From the NCBI GenBank assembly GCA_016859345.1, contig CM029131.1:4401820-4465819 (forward strand): 64,000 bases of DNA, written 5' to 3'. How positions within the stretch are numbered: position 1 is the stretch's first letter; the number at the start of each line of letters is the position of its first letter. This DNA is from Istiophorus platypterus (Eukaryota; Chordata; Actinopteri; Istiophoriformes; Istiophoridae). Under the pieces are notes generated by a model. It was not told where the DNA came from. It was given only the letters and a program-made list of their open reading frames with translations, and did not search any database. Of the stretch, positions 24,601 through 35,200 are shown in pieces. Position numbers and translations under genes: made by a program.

Positions 24601-25905
24601 CAGTTGCGTTGTACTGTCCCTGCAAAGTAGCGATAAAGTCACAGGCCTTTTGTCTTAAAAGTTTTTTTTTCATGATCAGGAGCCTTTATATTGTTTAAAT
24701 TTATGTTCTTAGATTTATTTAAACGTAAAAAAAACAAAGCTTCAAAACCATTACTTTCCCTATTTAGGTGTTTCAAAAAGCCTCTGGCTCTTCAAATAAA
24801 TTACTGTGAAATCCATCATTCTTGTCTCCCGACTTAGATGTAGCACTCCAGCGTGTCGCCCAGTATCTATGTACTCAAGCACTTAATGGCTGACTGTTTG
24901 GATAGAAACCTCAACTGTGAGAAGCTGCCTCGGTTGCTTATGAAAAAAAAAAACTTTTGTCCTGGCTTATAATTAACCAGTGCAGAACGTTATACATAAC
25001 GGGTGTGTGTCTGTGTCTGTGTCTGTGTCTGTGTCTGTGTCTGTGTCTGTGTCTGTGTCTGTGTCTGTGTTTGTGTATGTTTGCCAGCTCACCCTCTGAA
25101 CTGTAAATCTCCGGACATGGTTGAGAGACGGCTTCTCCCAGAGCAGCAGGTGGCCAGCAGGTCAGGTTATCCCACATTCCTTTACAGTGTACACTGATAT
25201 TGTTTCCTTAACAGATGGAACAGAGATGGCACGTTTTTATTTTGATTTGTTGGGATTTCGTACGCATAATGGAGACACAGTACAAAATGTGAATAGAATA
25301 AGAGTTAGGAATCTTATTTAATGTTTTTTTTAATTGCAGGATAACCCAAAAACAACATCAGGAACAATTTTGATCCTGAAGTATGAAATAAATTCTGTTT
25401 CTACTGTGTTTTGTGCCTCCTGCTTCTCGGGTGCAATGCCCCATGCGGCCACTAGGTATCAGTAAAACATCGCATCAGGAAAGACTCAGGACAATCAGCG
25501 TTTTATCAATGGAACATGTCACCGGGCGCCAAACACATTAGTCAATAACCTTTACGAGCATCAGTAGAAACAGTTGATCTAGAAAAACCAACCCAGGCGG
25601 TTTAGACGCAGTCTTGACCCACCTGCTTCGTTTTCTGGGTTATAAAGCAGCACATCCTTTATGCACTTTTCCTCCTCTTTCACAAGACGAACGTGGGGAT
25701 GACAATCCGATGAGGATTTTGCCTGTGAAACAAACAAACAAACAAAAAAACAAACAAACAAACAAACAAAAAGAAAGTAATGATGCACTTTTTTTATTAT
25801 TAGATTCAACTCAAACATGCATCTGTTTCTTCTCACCCGGGGAAGCAGCAGGGCTCCTATCAGGGCAACTTTTCTCATCGTGTCCAACAGGCTCCTGTCC
25901 CCCAT
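21613..25905 (-). CDS. sctr: Class B1 GPCR of the secretin/VIP/GHRH receptor group, in the SCTR syntenic slot
   Basis: Thirteen coding exons: 25837-25905, 25623-25722, 25093-25206, 24513-24619, 24166-24275, 23906-24038, 23625-23778, 23418-23478, 23252-23321, 22635-22726, 22043-22181, 21904-21945 and 21613-21798. All frames join, giving about 458 aa. After a signal peptide (MRKVALIGALLLP) comes the hormone-binding ectodomain with six paired cysteines, CKGMWDNLTCWPP and RNCTAKGWTDP. Then come TM1 (MYTAGHTLSL), TM2 (KLHCTRNYIHIQLFVSFILK), TM3 (SILANYSWLLAEG), TM4, TM5 (WIWWILRVPVLL), ICL3 (MPDAQRNEFSQYKR), TM6 (RLIKSTFFLVALFG), TM7 (GFVVAVLYCFINGE) and VQHEIRRRWSRW, with a short Ser-rich tail. 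It should couple to Gs and bind a secretin-family peptide. Position between dbi and cfap221 argues for SCTR; parts of TM2-TM3 also resemble GHRH/PRP receptors, so the paralogue name is less certain than the family. The TM6 kink proline is replaced by Ala. A later in-frame ATG at 25878 is an alternative start. Confidence 0.82.
22783..23203. mobile_element. Palindromic MITE-like element with long terminal inverted repeats, in receptor intron 9
   Basis: The left end (gacatttttt...ttcactttcttg...gacgagaa...gataccactca...tggctaaat) recurs inverted at the right end (…tggctaaat / gataccactca / gatgagaa / ccttcttg / cattttttg). The arms are about 110-150 bp, diverged, and flank a middle with 'catctctaaagctc' and 'tgtttaatctctgtaataaacagtgtaa'. 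This matches a non-autonomous element very frequent in percomorph fish. Its left arm fakes a splice acceptor plus a 29-codon open frame on the plus strand, which is not an exon. Confidence 0.8.
25003..25080 (+). repeat. (GTGTCT)n hexanucleotide microsatellite
   Basis: About eleven near-perfect copies of a 6-bp unit, degrading into gtttgtgtatg at the right end. It lies in receptor intron 3 and ends about 12 bp from the exon 3 donor (25092). Confidence 0.95.
25727..25771 (+). repeat. (CAAA)n microsatellite at a splice acceptor
   Basis: A run of caaa units with one A-expansion. On the minus strand it reads as a TTTG run immediately before the TTTCACAG acceptor of receptor exon 2, so it takes the place of the polypyrimidine tract. 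Confidence 0.9.
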
Positions 25906-26329
25906 CGGGACGGGCACCGACGTCCGGCGCGTCAGGCGCCGCGTATCTGGCCGGAGAGACGAGCGGGCATGTCGGGTCCGATGGTCCGAAACGGCGTCGA
26001 TAACCACACGCACTGTTCCCCGGGACCATCCGATAAGCTCGTTTATAAAGGAGGCTATTATTTAATGCGAGCGACCCCTTATCGATTTCAAAATAAAGCC
26101 GTGGTTCCTCGGGCACGGGGATAGTGGGGTGCGTCGGTGCACCGGGTTTATCTAGTGACTGAAACGTAGCATATTTATTAACGTATCGAAATTTTAGCGT
26201 TTTTAATCTGTTATAACATAATTACACGTCTAAACAAATAACGTGCAACACAGACTACGGTGTGTTTACAGTACGGGCTTTTATTTTGAAGGCAAAACAG
26301 CCGCTTCTGCTCCTTTTTTGGGTTTTTTT

Positions 26330-26558
26330 TTTGACGTAGTTTTAATTGAACTCGCCGCCGACCAATCACGTCCGTCGACGGGGCGGTTCGTCCCCGCCCC
26401 CTTTTTTTTTTAGAGCGCCGTCGTTGCTATGGCAACGCCGGTGTTAGCGTCGCCCTGCCACCGGTGGGAGAAGGCGGCTAACAGAAATGCTAACAGCACG
26501 AAAAATAAACGGCCTTTGAGGTTAAACAGCTAAAAGTGGCCGTTTTGCTAAAACTTCA
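26330..26558 (+). promoter_or_regulatory. Divergent promoter interval and non-coding first exon of cfap221
   Basis: A GC- and CpG-rich interval lies between the receptor (minus, start 25905) and cfap221 (plus). It has a CCAAT box (26362-26366), GC boxes near 26380-26400, a T-run and the X-box at 26423-26436. A consensus donor GTAAGT begins at 26559, so a non-coding cfap221 exon probably ends at 26558. The next exon begins at 26958, one base before the ATG. Transcription starts are inferred, not seen. Confidence 0.65.
26423..26436 (+). promoter_or_regulatory. RFX-binding X-box
   Basis: GTTGCTATGGCAAC fits the X-box consensus GTHNYYATRRNAAC at every position and is a near-perfect inverted repeat of half-sites. 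RFX2/RFX3 bind such sites in promoters of ciliary genes. It lies upstream of the first cfap221 exon donor, and cfap221 encodes a motile-cilium protein, so the site agrees with its expected regulation. Whether it also acts on the divergent receptor gene is unknown. Confidence 0.85.
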
Positions 26559-26958
26559 GTAAGTCACGTTGTCGCTTTTGCTCCAAATCTTTTCACTGGA
26601 AGCTGATAAAACCTTCGCCGTGTCGCCTCTATTAAAGTTAACACCTGTTAAGCTTGCTAGGTAGCTAATAGCATAAAAATAATTCTTTTGCTGTCGCCTC
26701 AGACACGGTCTTCAAACGCTTGTAAACAACAGCTGTGCTCTTGTATATGTTTGAGTGGGTAATGATGTATTAATATTACAAGCAGGAAGCACAAATATTC
26801 TCCATCTTTATGTCAACAGTATGACAATTCTAGTAATTTGACTGAATTACCTGCTAATCCTTCTGTGTTTTATAATAAGTCCAAAGGTTCACCGCCTCAG
26901 TATCCCCCCACACTGATTCCCCCTGACTGTCCTCCAGCCTGCTGTCATTTCTCCCAGG

Positions 26959-29900
26959 ATGGAGGTGGCCGTCTCTGCCCCGCAGACACTCTCCGAGCCC
27001 CTGAGGAGGGGGACTCCTCTGCCTCTGAGCCAGCTGGTGGAAGAGAGCAGGAGCGGCGCCAACATCCCCAATCATCTACTGGAATCAAGTACGTGTTAAT
27101 AGAGCGCATTGATGCTGTTTTATCACTGCAAGCAATTGGTATTGAACCTTACGGTAACAAGCAATGCATGTGCAGTTATATCGTTTGTGTTATGTTGTAA
27201 CCCCCCCGAGACTTTAAAGTTTCAAATTTTCTGTATGTCTGGTAAACATCCTTGCATATGTGAACAAGCCTGCATTTAAACAGTTTTGTGTTAAGCAAAA
27301 AAAAACGTACATGATTTCGGTAATAGTTTTTTGTCGTTTATTTTTTCCTCATAGAAATCTATGCCAAACTGAAAAGCAACTGCTTGATCCAAGCGGAGCC
27401 CCCGGAGCTTCACTTCAGTGGGTTTGAGCTGGGGAAGGATTACTCAAAGACTCTGGTGAGTAGAATACTGCTGAAGTTTTGATATACTTGGAGTCTTTAC
27501 AATTAGTCATTTTAATTTCCCATTCACAGGGTACATTAGACGGCTAATTTACTGACAGTAAATGATTTATTTAAATTAATATGATAGTCCTGGCAAGCTT
27601 TGTCTGTCATTCCTTTTTAAGGATTAAAATTAATTCCCTTTCAATGTGAAATATAAGAAAACGAAAACAATACAGACCAGATGGTAGGTGTAAAAAAAAA
27701 TGCAGTATTATACAGTTATTACAACAAATTCAGGACAAATAGAAGTTATGTGCAGAGTACATGCTGTGAGAGTTAATTGTCCATGTGCCAGGCTGATTTA
27801 TCACAGTCTGTGATGAGCCCCAGTGCCATCAACAAACCTGATGATTACCTCGACATATGGTAGGTGTCCAAGACTGGAGTGTTAGTAGTTTCTGATGCCC
27901 AGACAGCGATGCAACAACAAACAATATGAATGAATAAGATTTTTATTGTGTCATGCATGCAACCAGCTACATAGGCTTACAAAACACTGTATATTAAATC
28001 CAAAATCATAGTGCTGTATATAATTTTCTCAAACAATGAAAAAGTCGACAGACCTTCACTGTATTCAACAAAATTTGTAAATCACTGACAAAAACATTTA
28101 CTGTGTTACACTGGAAAAAATAAAATACTAATTAAATAATACATCTTACTTTCTCTCCCAGGCTTTTGGGACAAAGTTGGCAAACATAAACATTAAATGT
28201 AAATGACCACTCCTATTTTTGATCATCTGAACACCAGAATATTTCAGGGTTTTTTTTGAGCAATTTCATGGAAGATTAGTTCTCTTAAATCATCATAATT
28301 TGCACAATACAAAAGAAAATGGGACTCACATTCCTCTACACCTAAAATCACACAGCTCAGTATATTTTTGAATCGTCTAAATTCAATGACTATGGAAAGA
28401 ATACTAGTTGTTTGCTCTCCAAGTTAAGATCGTTGGCTTCTACATAATGAAATGTAACATGATTCAGGGTCCTAATATTGCTTGATATGCATATACTGTA
28501 TGTCCTTAATTATGTCTTTGAAGAGATATTTTCAAACCATTTTCCTCAAACTTTAATAAACACTAACTTTTGATAAAATTCATATTATGACACAATATAT
28601 TCCCCTAGAGACACAGCACCTCAACCTCCTTGAAAACCATTTTTGTTTTACTGACCCTAGTACCCAGCTTATGTCTCTTTGTTTTACCATCAAAGGAGCA
28701 TATTTTTGAACTCTCAGGAAATAGCATTTTAGTATATTTTAGACTATTTCAAACATCATATCCCTGCAGATCTTAGTGTGCCATCCAAGGCTTAAGCAGG
28801 AAGTTGCACTTGGTAGTAGTCCAGGAGCTCTGGTTGGGTTGTGTGGTGGCAATTTTGTGTCTTTTACAATCAGTGTTTTGTAAAGTGGTTAGAAGGTACA
28901 GGTACCAGAGTAAACAATCTTCTAATTTCTTTGATATGGAATTTATCATTACAGCAGAGGCTCAGCAGATCTCAGTAAACTTAGGGCATCCAGCAAAAGT
29001 TTATATTTAGAAAAAAAAAAGAATAGTATTAAAATAATTTTAAAAATCCTATCCCATCAAATATTCCTCTCAATTGGTTTCCATTATGGATAAATTAGAT
29101 TAAATTGAATGGGCACTGATTTTATCCTCTATAAGTGTCATGAGACACTGTAGGCTGGATGTAATCATCAGGAATATGGAAATGGTTTTCTTAAGTGCAT
29201 ATGATTGGATGGAAATGAAATAATCTTGTCTCGCTTCTCTTCCTCTCCCTCAGAAACTAATCAACATCTCATCTGAAGTTATGAATATTCATATCATTCC
29301 CACCCAAACCAAGCACTTCCAAACAACTTATGCCAAAAAGGTATTTTTTTCCTTACAAATTGCTGACTACTAGAGAGATTATGACTCCACTTGTCCAAAG
29401 TGCAATCACAGTTGTTCCATCTGTCTTCTCTGAAGCATCGACTCATTCCCGGCCTTGCCTACACGCTGAAGATCCGATTCTGTCCCGACGAATGGCGTTA
29501 CTTCTATGAATGCATTCGGGTTCACTGCAAGGTTAGGATCCAACTGTTAGTATGCCACTGTGGTCGCTGTGCTAATCACAAATTCTCAGAGGACATGACA
29601 CTGACATTTAAAATTACTGGAAAGCTACAGCTAGCAACGAAAGCTGGATCATGTAACATACTGTCTCAGACAGTCCAGCAAACAGTCAGACAAGGAACAA
29701 TTTCCAGTTGCTTTAAATGATCTCTTTTGATCTTTTGATTATACATCCCCATGTTTACCCCAAAACTTCTCTTATCTCTGTGTTCCTTTCACCCTCTGTC
29801 TCATGCGTTCTCTCTACCTTGTTCATTCCACCTGCCTACACTCTTTCTAAGGGGGAAGAGAACCTGTTAATTCCAGTTCATGCTTACCCTGTCATCGAGG

Positions 29901-32194
29901 ACCTGCACATCCCTCCTCAAATCAACCTTTCAGTCATACCGGTTGGACAAAGGTGTGTGTGTATGTATACTGTAAACTGTTTGTGTTGAGACCCACAGTG
30001 GAAAGTTTCTTGACCTCCCATTTGGCAGAGCATTCTCCAGTCCCTTTTGTGTTCTTTCATACAGCGAACCATTCTTTCCATTCACCCGCTGGTGTCAATT
30101 CATAAAAAATAATCTCATCTTTTTTTTCCATACCTGTCTCTAGTGTAAGCCGTGCTATTCCTCTGAGATGCAGCTGTCCCATTGACTTTGAGTTCCAGGT
30201 GTACATTATTCAGCCCCATGAGGCCTTCTCCATCCATCCCCTTACAGGTAGGGGCAATTTGAAATAATTTATTTTAACATTACAAATACCTTTGCGTTAT
30301 ATTGGTTTCTACAGTACATTTGTGGCTGATTTGTAGTTCTTTAAAGATACATATTAGCAAACTGCATTTATATCCTGTATCTAACTGTCATGCAACACAA
30401 CTTGAATTCAGAATTTCAGGATTTGCCTTTCAGGTTAAATAGACAAATAAAGTAGTTTCCCATTGATAGTACTTTTTTCCCCATCCAAATTAAGAGCACA
30501 TCCCATTTGGAGAGCAGGTGAGCTGCGCTTTGTCAAAACCTTGCACGGCTATGAGTTGTGTATGAAATAAGTCAACACAGAACTTGAAGGATGCCTCCAG
30601 TTTCCACACACTGATGCTAAGCAGTATTCACGGTCTGGGAAGCATCATAACACATGGCGGAAAAGGCTTTTGGGATCTAAATTACAGCTGCAGTTTTAAC
30701 TCAGTACAAACCTGGAACAAGAGGAAGAGATATAAATGATTTTATCCTTTTGTAAATAGTTTTTATTTTTTGTCTTCCCCTCTATACACACTAAAAACCA
30801 TGGCCAAGCTACAGCATCTGCAGCTTACAATATAAGAGCATTCAGTCACACAGTTCTCATTCAACATGTTATTTTTTGTGCCATAAACATCACACTGACT
30901 CATTTTTAAGGTCATTTGTCTCTTATTTTTAACCAGTCATTACCTCTTACTCCTATCAGCCATGTCAGATGAGCTCAAGTAACTCTGCAGAGATGCATTG
31001 TTTCTAATGTCATCTTTCCAAATGAATTTAGAGTGGATATAATTCTTACTGATATAACAGTGGGTATTGTTGCATTATTTTTTATAAATTTGAATTGTAA
31101 ATGTTTCGGTTGGTTTAATCTATTGGGAGTGGTAGAAACTGGACGCCTTTAACCATTCTACTTTCAGATTTCTATTTAAATCATTTATCCATTAGTTTTA
31201 GATGCAAATTACATTACTTTTGGTCAACCATTAGCTTTTTATAAAGTATTTTTAGCTAACTCTTTTAGACTTTTATCCAGTACTTTTAGCAAACTATTTC
31301 ATCTGTTTATGAATTAGTTTTAACTATTTGAAACTTAAAGCTGTTTCGAACGTGTATCCATTACTTTTGCCAGAAAAGCTACTTTCAAGTTCAGCTTGAA
31401 TGTTAACTAGTTTCTAATCACGGTCAACAGCAACATGTGTTGTTCAGGTGTAACAACTCACTTGGGATGAGGTGTTTACAGTGCGTTTAGCCATTTGTAG
31501 CTGGTAGCTTACTGCAGATGTGCCCACTGGGATGCAAGTACCACTGACAGGAAATCACTAGTCTAAGCAGGGCAAACACACAAACACACACAGACCAATT
31601 CATTCCTGTTGTTTTATCTCTGCTTTTGCAGGTGTGATACCAGCCAATGGTGAGGTGAAGGTCATGGTGACCTTCAGTCCTCTCCAGTATGAGACTTCGC
31701 AGGTCACCATCCAGCTGGTCATTTCACAGTTCAACACCAAACCCTACCTCTGCACCATCACTGGCAGTTCTGCCCCTCATATGGCCCTCAGGTTATTAGA
31801 ACATCTGACTGTAAAGTTGAAAAATCTACAAGTGGCCAACAAGGCAATACAACATTGTGTTGAAAGATTTTACTAACTTTTAAAAAATAGTTTTAACAGC
31901 TGAAAAATTGCCCGTGAACTGAATCTTCTTTATGGGTTCACTCTGGTTCATTAAAGGTGCATAGATACCATTATCTCACCTACAGTAATGTCAGCTGACA
32001 GGAGCCATCAGAAATTATTTGTTTATGGGAGGATGATGTGTTACTGCTCCACTGTAACACTTCTTGCTGTCTTGCCCTTGTTGTGCTATATCATACTCTT
32101 TTTTTCACCTCACGAGTTTGCACACATTATGTGGGTTTTATTGACAGCCTCTTATGTATTATACAGTGTGTTTGTGTGTTTGTGTGTGTATGTT

Positions 32195-32234
<40 letters not shown>

Positions 32235-35200
32235 TGCACAAACTTAGTTCTTCCATGTGGTGCTTGACTTAGTTTTGATGAGCAATCCTGAATAATAAAG
32301 TAGAATAATGAAATAGACCCTTTTGCTTCTCTTCCGGTGTTAAGTTATTCTAGTTATTCCAGTCTCAGGTTGTATGAACAGACAAACTACCAAACTTCTC
32401 TGGGCCAAAAACAAGCACCCAACTTGGACTAGAAAAGGCCTTGTGTGCTGATTAGAAGTTCCCATTTGCTTTTTTTTCATCTATTATAAAGCCTAATGTT
32501 AAATTCTGTTCCCATGAGAAAGAGGGTGCTATCCATCACACAGTAGTTGCTCATCCCCTGCACTGTCTTGGTGTTATCTCGGCCAAAAGTTAATAATTCA
32601 TGAAAATAGCTGGGTAGCTGGCACAGTGATATCAAGTTGGATGTGCCACCTGATGGATGTTTAGCATATAAAACATTGTCCCTCTGTTTGTTATTCCCCT
32701 GAAGAGGAACCAAATACAAAATGAGATATGTGCAAGGGAGAGATTAAAAAATATATGCTACACCGAATGTTTTTCCTGCATTAACCAATGTCTGACACTC
32801 ACTTGTTGCTGAGTTAACCTTGCCTGACTGAGCTCACATATAGCAGGTAGAGCTTATTTTTAAAATAAACAGATTATGATCATTTTAATATTTGAATGAC
32901 TTTGCTTTGTGTTGTATTTTCCAATAATCTAATGCAATCTAATAAAATAGTCCTTCAGTAAATCCTTAAATAAATCCAGCAAAGCTTTATGACGTAGTGT
33001 TCAGCTTGTGTTGACACAGTGTCAGAGAGGTGTTATATCAACTCTGTGGTCATTTAAGAACATAATTAGTGATGCTGCTGCACTTGACTGCAATACTATA
33101 TGAAGAAGTTTTTCCAATGTTTTGTCCACCCACATGTACAGAAATGAAGAGACAGACCCTGAAAAAAAATATGACAGCTGGAAGAATGTAAATATAATGA
33201 AAATTCTTTATCTGGCTCCTGACCTCATTACTCATCCTCCCTGCCTCCCCCAACACCCAACAGCTACTGTTGCCCTTCTTATACCCTGAGGTGAACCAAT
33301 CCTGAAATGATTTAGCTCAATTCTTTCTACTAGAAATGACTTTGCAACATCAATTAGTCAGAAAAAAAATGCTGCTTTCAAATGAGGGTTGAATCTCTTT
33401 ATTGATGTGTACAGTCCCGTTATTATTAAAGCATGTTCTACTCCATCATGTCTACTTTTACTCATTTATTTCTCTGTATAATAGTCAGCTCAGAAGAAAG
33501 TTGGGTCATGGAGATGCAGTGCTTGCAGAAAACAAAGGACGTTCACTTACCACCAAGGTGCCTCGTCAAAGTAAACCCAAACCTAGATCAACCAAGGACC
33601 CTGATAAATTGAAGGTAGGGTAGTTAATTAATTTTCAATTTTCATTTTTTATTAAGGACAAAAGAAGAAGAATACAGATTTTCTTTTAGCAATTTTTTTT
33701 AAATTCTTTTACACAGCCTTTCTTTCCCCGGTTAGAAAACTACTGATTCTTTGTAAAAAGTAAAAGTCTTTATTGTAGACATAACAGCTATACTTCTACA
33801 ATACTGGTCATTTGGTGCAGTGATGGTGATTTTTCCTTTATTTCTTGCAGTTATTTCTTTACCTTTTCTCTAGACATTGAGAGATCAGCCTGAGCTGAAG
33901 CCGCCAGTGGATGTCTTTACCCCTGCAGGGGTTGCAAAGATGCTGATCAAAGATACCAATAAACTCAGCTCTAAGGCCCTGAGGGAAGGTAGATGCAACC
34001 CACTGATTTAATCTTTCAGTTGTTACAGAGTTTTTGTGATATACGTGTCACCTCATCAAACTTGTTTTTGTATCTTAAAATTGAACTACATGGTATTAGG
34101 GTCCTTCAACACTCATGTTCCTGCCATGAAGTAAATTGCATTTCAGATTGTGTTTATGGCAAAGTTTGTGTTATGTCTCTTATATTTCTGGTATCCCTTT
34201 CACTTCAGCCATGTCCTGCAGCAGTATGGTTGGTCTGCAAAAAAAGCAAATAAAGGAGGCTCTTTTTATAAAAAAGGTTCAAGAAAACATAAAGGAGGAG
34301 CAAGCCAACCACATCAGATGGTGGGTCAAACTATAAAACAAAATTACAATTTTAATCCTTGTGAATGTTTGGGTGGTTCGTTGCATTTCTGTTTTCTTAT
34401 ACAGTAGCTAATGTAAAAGCACATGTATAATTTTAGAACAGGGACAAGATGAAGATGTGCCAGCTAAGATATAAGTTTTACTGATGAATAATAAGGGGAT
34501 TGATATACTATTTTATTACACCAAGTAAGCAAACTAGATATAATTAATCTGTGAAATCACAATTTCAGAGAGGATGCAATGAAAAACTATGTTTCATTTA
34601 GTCTTATTTTTTGTTCTTGGCCAAGTGTTGAAGATATTCTGGAATTAAAGAAATTGAAAAATGTATTACAAAGCTTCCTTGTCTTGGATGTAAAATTTGT
34701 ATTACTGGAGAATGTCAACAGAAATTCAGTGTAAGAATGGTATTATGTATATTTCCTCAAAGTTTTAAAGCCCCCCCCCCCCACTCAAAAATACAATTTT
34801 CTTTTTGTTCCTACAGCTGATTGTTTAACCTTGATTGTTCATGTGTATGTATGTCAGGGGTTTGACACTAGGAGGCTGTTTTACACATTCATGTGCTGAA
34901 AGTGGAAAATCCCATCTTAAGCCTCCAGTGCACATTCACTGGAAGTGGATGTAACAGGGAAGTAGGAAACGCCTATTGTCCAGCAGGTCAAAATATACTA
35001 AAAATATAGATTCTCAATTTTTAATGAGGAAGAAAGAGTAGATGTAATTGTCTCTATGGGATCTATAAGGACTCTGGTCTTAAACAGAAAAGTCCATGCA
35101 TCCACTACAGGAAAAAAATTTCAAGCCATTTATTCTAATTAGCAATCATATTTAATTTAAGAGGACAGTTACTTGAAACAAGAATCTCTCTTTATTTTAA

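Noticed and set aside
24938..25177. Minus-strand frame with a long His-Arg repeat
   Set aside because: Exon 3 of the receptor supplies the first residues; the His-Arg part is intronic hexanucleotide microsatellite beyond the donor at 25092.
26838..27200. 120-codon plus-strand frame across the first coding exon of cfap221
   Set aside because: It reads the exon in a different frame and runs into both introns; the MEVAVSAP frame is the one that continues through 24 exons.
29412..29435. Earlier acceptor for cfap221 exon 4 adding eight codons
   Set aside because: In frame, but the acceptor at 29435 has the better pyrimidine tract and fits the human protein without an insertion; kept only as an alternative.
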